11,675 nt of DNA. Origin: an uncultured Lachnospiraceae bacterium (GTDB taxonomy: Bacteria > Bacillota > Clostridia > Lachnospirales > Lachnospiraceae). A program made the position numbers and the translations under genes. Below the pieces are notes generated by a model. It worked only from the letters and a program-made list of their open reading frames with translations, was not told where the DNA came from and did not search any database. The stretch's first letter is position 1. Every line of letters begins with the position of its first letter. The stretch lies in NCBI GenBank assembly GCA_900313435.1, contig OMRF01000216.1:1-11675 (forward strand). The letters are read 5' to 3'. Positions 1 to 6,936 of this stretch are shown here, in pieces.

Positions 1-23
1 AGAGGCATCAGGCTAATGCCATT

Positions 24-49
24 AAAAGACCGGGGTGTAAAAACCTCGG
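24..49 (-). terminator. Weak candidate terminator after the MATE gene
   Basis: On the minus strand an imperfect 7-bp hairpin (arms 43-49 and 30-36, one A/C mismatch, 6-nt loop) is followed by a TCTTTTAAT tail. It lies about 80 nt beyond the MATE stop codon, so it could end that transcript. The stem is short and imperfect, so this is only a candidate. Read on the plus strand, the mismatch becomes a G-U pair but there is no T-tail. Nothing else in positions 1-127 looks like a gene. Confidence 0.3.
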
Positions 50-127
50 AAATTTATAAATATCAACTATGAGTTGGTAAATAGCCATAAGAATCAATAC
101 ATTTTTACGATCGATCAGGATCTTTTG

Positions 128-1870
128 TCAGAATCGGATCACTGTATAGTTCATATTCAGGATATACTGGTACTCTACTGATTTGGCTACTTTCTTAAGT
201 AATCCATAGTTGTCTGTGATCAATCCCGTGGTTTCTTTATCAACGTTCAGTGAGATACATTCACCGTCATCAAACATGCAGAAGATCCCTTCATCCGTTC
301 TGAATCTTGTCATGAGCATGATATTGATATTATCCTGCTTTTGAGACTTGACAACATAGGCTACCATCTCTTCCGCGGCCAGTGACATTCTGTATGCGAT
401 CCTGGCCGAACAGCCATTATCATCGGCAAACCGGCGTATCATACGGGATACCTCTATAGCCTCCTCGGGTTTTACACCCAGATACAGCACTTTTTCCGAC
501 GGGTCGATATCAGCCCTGTCTTTTTTCAGCCACCAGAGATAACGTGCTGTGCTGAGCAAGAATAAAAGTAATTCCATCGCAAGATATCCCAACCATAAGA
601 ATGGAGCAGAAAAGAAGTAAGAGAATGCAAAGGCGAAAACAGGCATTGTTGCATTTCCCACAATGGTCAGCACTGTGGCCGTCATAGAATCCTTGCGGTT
701 GACAAGATAGAGGCGAAGTATGGCATCGATTCCTCTGAAAACGAAATACAGTGCGAACAATCTGAGGGACAGTATCCAATCGTCATTAAACGTTTTTACG
801 CCATTCAGACGGAAGAATACTCCGGGGAACAGTTCCACTATGATCGTACAAGCTCCCACCAGGAAAGCCATTAAGATTACGCTCCGGCGCATCAGATCAC
901 GCATCGCTTTGAAATCTTTTGCGCCGGAATACAATCCGGCCAGAGGACGGGTTGAACTGGTCACCCCCAGTATCACAATGTTGACTATATGGAATGCGAA
1001 GAAACAGACGCCTTTTATCCTGCCTCCCGCCTCGCCGAATGCCATCAGAATGATCTTCATGATGAAATAATATTGAAAAGCCAGCATGGCCATATTGGCA
1101 CCATCAGGACTGCCACAGCGAAGTATGTCTTTGATCTCCGTCCACCCCGGCTTTGCACCTTCGCTGACGAACATATCCGTCTTCCTGGCCATATATATGA
1201 CTGTCAACACACAGCGAACTGTGCAGGCGCAGGCGGTTCCGAAGGAAATACCTGCAACTCCCAGCCCCATTACTTGAACAAAGAAAATATCCAGCAGCAA
1301 GTTCAGGATGCCTTCGAGCACGGAAAAAACCATGATCACCTTCATTTTTCCGATTATCTGCAGTTGATAAGTCAAAACAGATGTTATAACTCCGACAGGC
1401 AAAGCGATCATAATGCCCTTGGCATAATCCCACGTCATACTTTCGACTTCCGGTGAGAGCGAATAAGACTTGATCACGGCTGATATGATAGGATACTCGA
1501 TTATGACGACAAATATAGCTGCCGCGATTATCACCACTCTCACAGCCACCTTCGTGCGGCGTATCGCTTCTAAATCATTTTTCCCGATGCATGTGCTCAT
1601 GCTGGTCGCAGAACCCGAATCTATAATTCCCGAAACTACTGTGATGATCACCATGGCCGGAGAAAAGATATGGATCGCGGCCAGAGCATTTCCGCTGATC
1701 AGATTTCCCGCTACCACACCATCTACCGTTGATAGAATAAAGACCGACATATTTGTCAGGATCATGATAGGGATATACTCCTTCAGTTTTTTCCATGTAA
1801 GCGTTCCCTTGCGGGGAAACAGTGTTTCCATGCTCTGTGACACTGTATTATCGTTATTTTGATTTTCCAT
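128..1870 (-). CDS. MATE-family efflux transporter with C-terminal GHKL/RsbW-like domain
   Basis: This 580-residue inner-membrane protein has two parts. Residues ~25-455 form a polytopic MATE-type core of about 12 hydrophobic segments; short family-typical stretches such as GNLISG and ILNLLLDIFF and the two-fold arrangement support this. MATE proteins export cationic drugs or metabolites using Na+ or H+ gradients; the substrate here is unknown. Residues ~458-580 add a soluble cytoplasmic domain resembling anti-sigma-factor kinases (HATPase_c): an N-box-like AAEEMVAYVV (498-507), a G1-like DDGE (534-537) and a NYGLLKK...NMNY tail (554-577). The usual N-box Asn appears to be Tyr505, so ATP or Mg binding may be impaired. 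MATE proteins are normally ~450 residues, so the extra ~123 are a real fusion. The ATG has an AAGGGG Shine-Dalgarno site 5 nt upstream, and a near-consensus promoter lies at 1925-1953. Transport family is certain; the role of the extra domain is inferred. Confidence 0.9.
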   Translation of the reverse strand: MENQNNDNTVSQSMETLFPRKGTLTWKKLKEYIPIMILTNMSVFILSTVDGVVAGNLISGNALAAIHIFSPAMVIITVVSGIIDSGSATSMSTCIGKNDLEAIRRTKVAVRVVIIAAAIFVVIIEYPIISAVIKSYSLSPEVESMTWDYAKGIMIALPVGVITSVLTYQLQIIGKMKVIMVFSVLEGILNLLLDIFFVQVMGLGVAGISFGTACACTVRCVLTVIYMARKTDMFVSEGAKPGWTEIKDILRCGSPDGANMAMLAFQYYFIMKIILMAFGEAGGRIKGVCFFAFHIVNIVILGVTSSTRPLAGLYSGAKDFKAMRDLMRRSVILMAFLVGACTIIVELFPGVFFRLNGVKTFNDDWILSLRLFALYFVFRGIDAILRLYLVNRKDSMTATVLTIVGNATMPVFAFAFSYFFSAPFLWLGYLAMELLLFLLSTARYLWWLKKDRADIDPSEKVLYLGVKPEEAIEVSRMIRRFADDNGCSARIAYRMSLAAEEMVAYVVKSQKQDNINIMLMTRFRTDEGIFCMFDDGECISLNVDKETTGLITDNYGLLKKVAKSVEYQYILNMNYTVIRF

Positions 1871-1924
1871 ATGCGCCCCTTAATTTTTTTTACGATTCCA
1901 GCCGCTCCGATTCTCTGAGTAATA

Positions 1925-1953
1925 ATTATAAGGTTCCATTACGAGTATCTCAA
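1925..1953 (-). promoter_or_regulatory. Promoter for the MATE gene
   Basis: On the minus strand TTGAGA (1948-1953) is followed after exactly 17 nt by TATAAT (1925-1930). This is a nearly perfect vegetative sigma-A promoter (5/6 and 6/6 matches). Transcription would start near 1918, leaving a leader of about 48 nt that contains a run of eight A and the AAGGGG ribosome-binding site. Confidence 0.8.
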
Positions 1954-1979
1954 GCCGGCTACAATGACTATTTTGAATA

Positions 1980-1988
1980 TGCTATAAT
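1980..1988 (+). promoter_or_regulatory. Extended -10 promoter for the PIG-L deacetylase gene
   Basis: TGCTATAAT on the plus strand is a perfect -10 hexamer with the extended TGn element. At 17-nt spacing the -35 position (1960-1965) reads TACAAT and is poor, which fits an extended -10 promoter. Start of transcription would be near 1995, about 45 nt before the ATG at 2040. It stands back to back with the MATE promoter, with the two -10 boxes about 52 nt apart. Confidence 0.65.
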
Positions 1989-2039
1989 AGCGCAAATATA
2001 ATAGGTTCCGGGTATTACCGGTCTTAGGAAGAAACTGAT

Positions 2040-2732
2040 ATGAGAGAAGAACTTAAGTTTAATGAGGATGATAAGATCGCGATAATTGCTCCGCATCCGG
2101 ATGATGAATGCTATGGTGCGTCTTTTCCGCTCATTACCATGCCCGAAAGAACAGATGTATATGTGCTGAGTGACGGGAGCCATGGAAATAAGGATAAGAG
2201 TATTGAGGAAGAAGCAGCTATAAGAAGGTCGCAGTTTGATGCTGAGATGGACTATATTAAGCCGCACAAAGCTGTCTGGCTGGGATATGAGGACACTACT
2301 CTTACAAAGCATTATGAGGCGTCTGATGAGATTGATTTTACTCAATATACCAAGGTATTCCTGCCTTGGAATGAAAGTTTTCATCCTGACCACAGGGCTG
2401 CCTGTGACATGTGCTGCAAGTCTATACAGAAACAAAAAGCAACTCCTGAATGTTATATCTATGAAGTAAATGCGCCTTTCCATAAGCCTACGCATTTTAT
2501 CGATATAACCGGAATAATAGATGAAAAATTAAAACTCATTGAATTCCATAAAGATCAGATTGAGCAGAAAGCCATTACTATTTCGCTTAACAAATTCAGG
2601 GCATCACAGATGATATCAAAAACATCTGTCGAATATGCAGAGTGCTATCTTAAGATAAATCCTTATGAGATCGCATATATAGAAAGAAGCCGCGGAGCAT
2701 ATGATGATCTTCTTGTAAGGCAGAAATATTAA
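2040..2732 (+). CDS. PIG-L/LmbE-family zinc deacetylase
   Basis: A 230-residue protein, the usual size of the PIG-L/LmbE family of zinc hydrolases, which remove N-acetyl groups from sugars such as GlcNAc in glycolipids, mycothiol or bacillithiol precursors. The family signature is intact: APHPDDE at residues 17-23 and HPDH at 115-118. By analogy with MshB, His19, Asp22 and His118 would bind zinc and Asp21 would be the general base. There is no signal peptide or membrane segment, so it acts in the cytoplasm. The ATG follows AGGAAG by 8 nt. It is the only plus-strand gene here, single, with its own promoter, and it ends at a strong hairpin shared with the opposing operon. It looks AT-richer than its neighbours by eye. 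The substrate cannot be told from sequence; a lone cytoplasmic deacetylase could serve cell-wall sugar metabolism or small-molecule thiol synthesis. Confidence 0.9.
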   Translation: MREELKFNEDDKIAIIAPHPDDECYGASFPLITMPERTDVYVLSDGSHGNKDKSIEEEAAIRRSQFDAEMDYIKPHKAVWLGYEDTTLTKHYEASDEIDFTQYTKVFLPWNESFHPDHRAACDMCCKSIQKQKATPECYIYEVNAPFHKPTHFIDITGIIDEKLKLIEFHKDQIEQKAITISLNKFRASQMISKTSVEYAECYLKINPYEIAYIERSRGAYDDLLVRQKY

Positions 2733-2758
2733 TATTGACTTTAAGACTTTAAGATAAA

Positions 2759-2792
2759 AATATTGCCACCCCCGAATGGGGGTGGCAATATT
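2759..2792. terminator. Strong hairpin terminator between convergent genes
   Basis: A perfect 15-bp inverted repeat (2759-2773 and 2778-2792) closes on a 4-nt loop (GAAT). Each arm has five G or C next to the loop. On the minus strand it is followed by TTTATCTT, making it a good intrinsic terminator for the operon ending at 2808. On the plus strand it follows the deacetylase stop by 26 nt but has no long T-run after it, so it may end that transcript less efficiently. Confidence 0.85.
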
Positions 2793-2807
2793 AGTTCCGC
2801 TATATGA

Positions 2808-4610
2808 TCATTTTCCATTCCAGACGATCGCAAGCATTGTAAGATCATCAAACTGAGGGGCTTCTCCCACAAACTCATCAGTAGCTGCCTTCACATTGTT
2901 AAGAAGTTCTTCCGGAGATGCCTTCGGAGCTTTATTAAGAGCGTCGAGCATGCGGTCTGTACCGAACAGGCACTTGTTCGCATCGGTTGCCTCGGGCACA
3001 CCATCTGTATATAAGAACAGACATCCGCCCTTTTCAATCTGCATTTCATACTCGAAATACTTAATATCAGGCATGCATCCCACCATCATTCCATGCTTGT
3101 CTTTGATCAGTTCGAATTCTCCGTCAGCCGATCTCATCACCGGATACTCATGGCCCGCATTGGTAGCAATGATCTTGCCTGTGCTTATCTCCATGATCCC
3201 AAGCCATACCGTTACAAACATACCCGAGGGATTGGTCTCATACAACGAGTTGTTGACTTGTTCAATGACAGCCTTGGGACTCTGGCACGTCTGGGCCTTC
3301 ATTTTGATAAGAGTTCTTGATACGACCATGAACAGTGCCGCCGGAACTCCCTTTTCCGAAACATCCGCCATTACCAATGCAAGATGATCATCATCGATCA
3401 TAAAGAAGTCATAGAAATCCCCTCCGACTTCTTTTGCCGGTGTCATGGATGCATAGATCTCAAACTCAGTCCTGTCAGGGAACGGCGGGAATGTACACGG
3501 CAGCATCTCTGCCTGGATCTTCGTTGCAACGGACAGTTCTGCCCCGACAGCAGCCTTCTCTTCTGCGAGGTTAACGATTTCGTCAACGTACCGGTCGATC
3601 TCTTTTGTGAGATCCGTAACATCTTTGGAAAGTGCTCCGATCTCGTCTTTTCGTTTGTTGACTTTTACAAGACCTGAGCCGACAGCCTCGCTGTCTTTAT
3701 CTTTTGAATAATCACGTATCCCCGTCTGGAGCTTCTTTACGGGTTTTATCAGCATAAAATACAGCATTATGAGTAAAAGGACATCCGCAGCGATAAGATA
3801 GATGAGCGTCCTTCCACCGGTCTGATACAGGCGGTTTAAAAGGTCATGTTTGGTCTCCTCCCAAGGGTACGTCACCCCCGCTATAGCCGCTACTTTTCCG
3901 TTAAGCCTGATCGGCCACGCAGCATACAGATAATCCTTTCCGGAAGCTCTGTCAACAATATGTTCAACCTTCACAGGATCCTCTCCGGTTTCGAGGAGCT
4001 TTGAAATAACCGGATGCTTACTGAGTGTAAACTTCTCTATCCTTCCAATGGGCGCTTTTTGTCCCGGCTCATCAGTACTGCTGAAGTAAATGAACGTCTG
4101 ATCATCTCCAATGTATTTATAGATACCATATTGTAGTACATCATTTTTAACAGATTGACCTGCCCTTAAAGCCGCAACAGAACTCACAGAGCTATATACT
4201 GTTTCAGCCAGGAGCTTCTGCGCATTCTCGTCCAGACTTTCTATCTTGTCGCGCGATGAGTTTCCGTCAAAATCATCAACAAAAAACTTCAGAGCCTCCT
4301 CATGATCGTCGAACCATGCTTGCGCTTTCTCCGGATCATTCGATTCTTCAGGCGTTAAGTAGTCCATTTCCTCATAATGAGTTTCCCAATAGTCCAAAAA
4401 CCATTGAATTATATCATCACTGCCCTTGATAGACATGGCCATGGATAGATTCATGGCCATCCCCAAAGCTTCTTCCTGTTCATTCTTCATAACAAGGTAA
4501 TAAGAATGAGCAGATGCTCCGAAGATTGCCAGGACCAAAGTAACAAAGACTAAGATACCGACGCGAAACAACAATCTGTTATGTAGGGAAATGCTCTTTA
4601 ACTTAGACAT
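2808..4610 (-). CDS. Membrane-anchored SpoIIE/RsbU-type PP2C serine/threonine phosphatase
   Basis: A roughly 600-residue sensor phosphatase, numbered from the ATG at 4610. Segments in order: transmembrane helix (~13-40); extracytoplasmic sensor region (~41-266), possibly Cache-like; second helix (~267-288); HAMP-like linker starting at KPVKKL; coiled coil; an AxKIQxxMLP motif (363-371); and a PP2C_SpoIIE domain (~383-598). The metal-binding Asp residues are all present: GGDFYD (Asp398), ADVSEKG (Asp416), YTDG (Asp536) and FDDLTML (588-589). Such enzymes dephosphorylate STAS-domain anti-anti-sigma proteins in partner-switching pathways; the partner is not in this window. The start is uncertain. 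A TTG at 4631 has no Shine-Dalgarno site, while ATG at 4613/4610 has AGGG 3 or 6 nt upstream, so 4610 is preferred. It overlaps the nitroreductase end by 8 nt, suggesting translational coupling. It is the last gene of the operon. Confidence 0.92.
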   Translation of the reverse strand: MSKLKSISLHNRLLFRVGILVFVTLVLAIFGASAHSYYLVMKNEQEEALGMAMNLSMAMSIKGSDDIIQWFLDYWETHYEEMDYLTPEESNDPEKAQAWFDDHEEALKFFVDDFDGNSSRDKIESLDENAQKLLAETVYSSVSSVAALRAGQSVKNDVLQYGIYKYIGDDQTFIYFSSTDEPGQKAPIGRIEKFTLSKHPVISKLLETGEDPVKVEHIVDRASGKDYLYAAWPIRLNGKVAAIAGVTYPWEETKHDLLNRLYQTGGRTLIYLIAADVLLLIMLYFMLIKPVKKLQTGIRDYSKDKDSEAVGSGLVKVNKRKDEIGALSKDVTDLTKEIDRYVDEIVNLAEEKAAVGAELSVATKIQAEMLPCTFPPFPDRTEFEIYASMTPAKEVGGDFYDFFMIDDDHLALVMADVSEKGVPAALFMVVSRTLIKMKAQTCQSPKAVIEQVNNSLYETNPSGMFVTVWLGIMEISTGKIIATNAGHEYPVMRSADGEFELIKDKHGMMVGCMPDIKYFEYEMQIEKGGCLFLYTDGVPEATDANKCLFGTDRMLDALNKAPKASPEELLNNVKAATDEFVGEAPQFDDLTMLAIVWNGK

Positions 4611-5103
4611 CATGAACCCTGCTTTCTTCAAATCTGTCTGAAACGCTGCGTTTCATGACCGGATAACCCACGGGAATAAGAGCAAAGGATCGAAGTCTGC
4701 CTCCGATCCCGAGTATCTCATCCACATTATTCATCCTGTCCTCATAAGGAGCAATGGAAAGCCATACCCCGCCAAGCCCCAGTTCCGTTATCTCTATGAG
4801 AATATTCTCAACGCACGCGGACATATCCATATACACAAGCTCAGGAAAGACCAGCTTTTCCGTACGAAAGCACGGCACTATCACCACATCAGCACCCGCC
4901 GCACTCCCCGAATAAGGGCTGCTCCTTGCAAGCTTCTCTATCGTCTCCTTATCCTTTATCACATAGAATTCCCAGGGGCGCTGTCTGCCGCCGGACGGTG
5001 CTGACATACCGGCACGAAGGATCGCTTCAATCTTCTCCGGTTCAACTTTCCCGGTTTCAAATTTTCTTATGCTCTGTCTTTCTAATATCGCGTTCATAGA
5101 CAA
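4603..5103 (-). CDS. Nitroreductase-family FMN oxidoreductase
   Basis: A compact 166-residue member of the nitroreductase fold, which uses FMN and NAD(P)H to reduce nitro compounds, quinones or flavins in the cytoplasm. Visible family features are the N-terminal RQSIRKF (9-15), whose Arg and Ser contact the FMN phosphate, APSGGRQRPWEF (35-46), ELGLGGVW (107-114) and IPVGYP (143-148). At 166 residues it is in the short subgroup of the family. The start is taken at a TTG (5101-5103), because GAGGA (5111-5115) sits 7 nt upstream; the ATG two codons later (5097) would be 13 nt away. It begins 3 nt after the amylase stop, and its ribosome-binding site lies in the last amylase codons. Its 3' end overlaps the phosphatase start. 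Substrate unknown. Confidence 0.88.
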   Translation of the reverse strand: MSMNAILERQSIRKFETGKVEPEKIEAILRAGMSAPSGGRQRPWEFYVIKDKETIEKLARSSPYSGSAAGADVVIVPCFRTEKLVFPELVYMDMSACVENILIEITELGLGGVWLSIAPYEDRMNNVDEILGIGGRLRSFALIPVGYPVMKRSVSDRFEESRVHDV

Positions 5104-5106
5104 TAA

Positions 5107-6612
5107 TCAGTCCTCATTGATCACAAGATATTCATATGCTTCTTCAGTGACCCAAACTGCCGAAGAAAATCCCTGGACCGTAAAGTACCCGTAGCCCTCA
5201 TCATCGATCGTGACCACCTCTCTTACCTTACGCATGCAGTCCCTGAAGCATTTCCCTGCGAACTGTTTGCCTATGTACATGCGCTTGGCGCCATCACGCT
5301 TATCCGACAGGAGCACCGCGATGCCGGAATGCGGGTGATCCTCGTCTCCTTCTCTGGTCCAGCCTATGATATCATAATCATCAATATAATCATGCTGCTC
5401 TCCGTATGCGTAATCGTGTCTGACCCTTATCAGTGTACGGAGTCTCGGTATAGGGATATTTCTCGTGCACGGTATCCCGTAAAGATCCCCATAGAATACG
5501 CACGGCACGCCGTCTTTATGGAGCAGGATCATCGCATAAGCCACCTGCTTCATCCATGTATTCACAAAGGATTCCAGCGACTGTCCCGGCTGGGAATCAT
5601 GGTTATCCACAAAGGTGATCGCATTCTGCGGGCGTCGCTGAAGCAGCGTGTTATTGAAAATCTCTGTCATATTATAATTGCCGTCTGCGTATGACATCTG
5701 ACGCATATTAAAATGCAGCGGCACATCAAAAAGACACATACATCCCTCGACCTGGTCGAGATACCCCGTCAGCGAATTGACATCTCCGTTCCAGTACTCA
5801 CCGATCACGTAGAATCCGGTGTCCTTCTTATAATCCCTGACCTTTTTGATATAGCCCTTCATGAAGGAAGCGCCGATATGCTTGACCGCGTCCATTCTGA
5901 ATCCGTCCACACCGGTCGTATCCAGATACCATTTTGCCCATGATTCAAGTTCTTTCGCCACCTCCGGGTTATAGACATCAACATTGGCACCCATGAGGTA
6001 ATCATAGTTGCCGTTCTCGCTGCTCACATCGCCTGCCCAGTTCTTATCGGCAAATCTGTAAATATTGCCGGTCTTTCTTTCATTATTGTCCCAGTCAACA
6101 CCTGTAAAATGTGTGTGGTTCCAGGTGAATTTGGAATACTTCCCTTTTCTGCCCGGGAAATTAAATACCGTTGCGGCAGATATCGTATAGGGATCGGACC
6201 AGTTCTCATTTCTGTTATTGGGATTGACCTTGACGGCCGTTACATCTTCAAATTCATCCGCGCCGACCTTGTGATTCAGTACCACATCCGCGAGCACGCC
6301 GATACCCGCCTCGTGAAAAGCTTCGATACAGTCAAGGTATTCCTGTTTGCTTCCGTATTTTGTCTTGAGAAGTCCCTTCTGCTCAAACTCACCAAGGTCA
6401 TACATATCATAAACGGCATAGCCGACATTATCTTCTATGAACCCTGCCTTGTAAGCAGGAGGAAGCCATACGTCCGTAATCCCGAACTCGGCCAGTCTCC
6501 TTGCCTGTGCCTTGCATTTATTCCAGAGTACGTGATTTCCTTCCACATACCATTCATAATACTGGATGATGGTTCTGTTTATCTTCTTTTCTTTTCCGTT
6601 CTTTTTACTCAT
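5107..6612 (-). CDS. amyA: Cytoplasmic alpha-amylase, GH13 subfamily 5-like
   Basis: A 501-residue enzyme close in length to E. coli cytoplasmic AmyA. The four GH13 regions are intact: DVVLNH (109-114), GFRMDAVKH (237-245, nucleophile Asp241), GEYWNG (271-276, acid/base Glu272) and FVDNHD (334-339, transition-state Asp339). The wording matches the liquefying-amylase subfamily of Bacillus licheniformis type. It cleaves internal alpha-1,4 bonds of starch-like glucans, glycogen or maltodextrins. There is no signal peptide (the N-terminus MSKKNGKEKK is very basic and polar) and no separate starch-binding domain, so it probably acts on intracellular glycogen or imported dextrins. The ATG follows AAGGA by 7 nt, and the gene starts 15 nt after the ABM-fold gene ends. 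Its place between an ABM protein and a nitroreductase, without any sugar transporter, is unusual. The symbol is by analogy. Confidence 0.93.
   Translation of the reverse strand: MSKKNGKEKKINRTIIQYYEWYVEGNHVLWNKCKAQARRLAEFGITDVWLPPAYKAGFIEDNVGYAVYDMYDLGEFEQKGLLKTKYGSKQEYLDCIEAFHEAGIGVLADVVLNHKVGADEFEDVTAVKVNPNNRNENWSDPYTISAATVFNFPGRKGKYSKFTWNHTHFTGVDWDNNERKTGNIYRFADKNWAGDVSSENGNYDYLMGANVDVYNPEVAKELESWAKWYLDTTGVDGFRMDAVKHIGASFMKGYIKKVRDYKKDTGFYVIGEYWNGDVNSLTGYLDQVEGCMCLFDVPLHFNMRQMSYADGNYNMTEIFNNTLLQRRPQNAITFVDNHDSQPGQSLESFVNTWMKQVAYAMILLHKDGVPCVFYGDLYGIPCTRNIPIPRLRTLIRVRHDYAYGEQHDYIDDYDIIGWTREGDEDHPHSGIAVLLSDKRDGAKRMYIGKQFAGKCFRDCMRKVREVVTIDDEGYGYFTVQGFSSAVWVTEEAYEYLVINED
5111..5115 (-). promoter_or_regulatory. 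Ribosome-binding site deciding a TTG start for the nitroreductase
   Basis: GAGGA on the minus strand lies within the last two codons and stop of the amylase gene, 7 nt before TTG (5101-5103). The ATG further on is too far away. This supports TTG initiation and coupling of the two genes. Confidence 0.55.
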
Positions 6613-6627
6613 CAGGCGTCCTTCCCC

Positions 6628-6915
6628 CTATTTCACCTTGCTGTACACGTTGACGACCGATGGTGCACTCTGGAGCTTTTGTATCTTGGGTACGATCCCG
6701 GTAAAATGCGGCGTCTTAAAATGCGCGTCAAGACTTGTCTGATCCTCCCACTCCTCTATGAGCACATGTTCGCCCGGATGCTCCTGATCCGCGTACAGTG
6801 TGTAAGAAATATTCCCTTTTTCTTCTCTCGTTCGGTCTATCAGTTCGAAAATGAGCTTATAGTATTCTTCCACACACTCCGGTCTGATATAGTCTCTTGC
6901 CGTAGATGTTATCAT
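6628..6915 (-). CDS. Small antibiotic biosynthesis monooxygenase (ABM/YgiN-like) protein
   Basis: A 95-residue protein of the ABM dimeric alpha/beta-barrel family. It shows the family pattern: EEKGNISY (31-38), a central LIEEWED strand (52-58) and HFKTPHF (65-71). YgiN is a quinol monooxygenase, and relatives oxidise aromatic polyketides or act in heme or stress metabolism; many have no known substrate. It is cytoplasmic, with no signal peptide. The start is firm: AGGAGG lies 6 nt before the ATG. It begins 21 nt after the ABC-B stop (6937) and ends 15 nt before the amylase ATG, so it belongs to the operon. Its closest functional companion here is the nitroreductase, which suggests a quinone or aromatic redox job; this is an inference. 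Confidence 0.85.
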   Translation of the reverse strand: MITSTARDYIRPECVEEYYKLIFELIDRTREEKGNISYTLYADQEHPGEHVLIEEWEDQTSLDAHFKTPHFTGIVPKIQKLQSAPSVVNVYSKVK

Positions 6916-6936
6916 GACCTTCCTCCTCTTTTTTGA

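Noticed and set aside
1931..2009. AGGTTCC occurring twice (1931-1937, 2003-2009) in the divergent intergenic region
   Set aside because: Only 7 nt and not symmetrical about either promoter; likely chance rather than an operator.
2010..2025. Small CCGG...CCGG hairpin before the deacetylase ribosome-binding site
   Set aside because: Only a 4-bp stem; too weak to call a regulatory structure.
2738..2753. Tandem copies of ACTTTAAG after the deacetylase stop
   Set aside because: Two 8-nt copies in AT-rich spacer DNA, with no known role.
6109..6936. A 275-codon open frame on the plus strand opposite the amylase and ABM genes
   Set aside because: It is antisense to genes with intact catalytic motifs, resembles no family, and has no visible ribosome-binding site.
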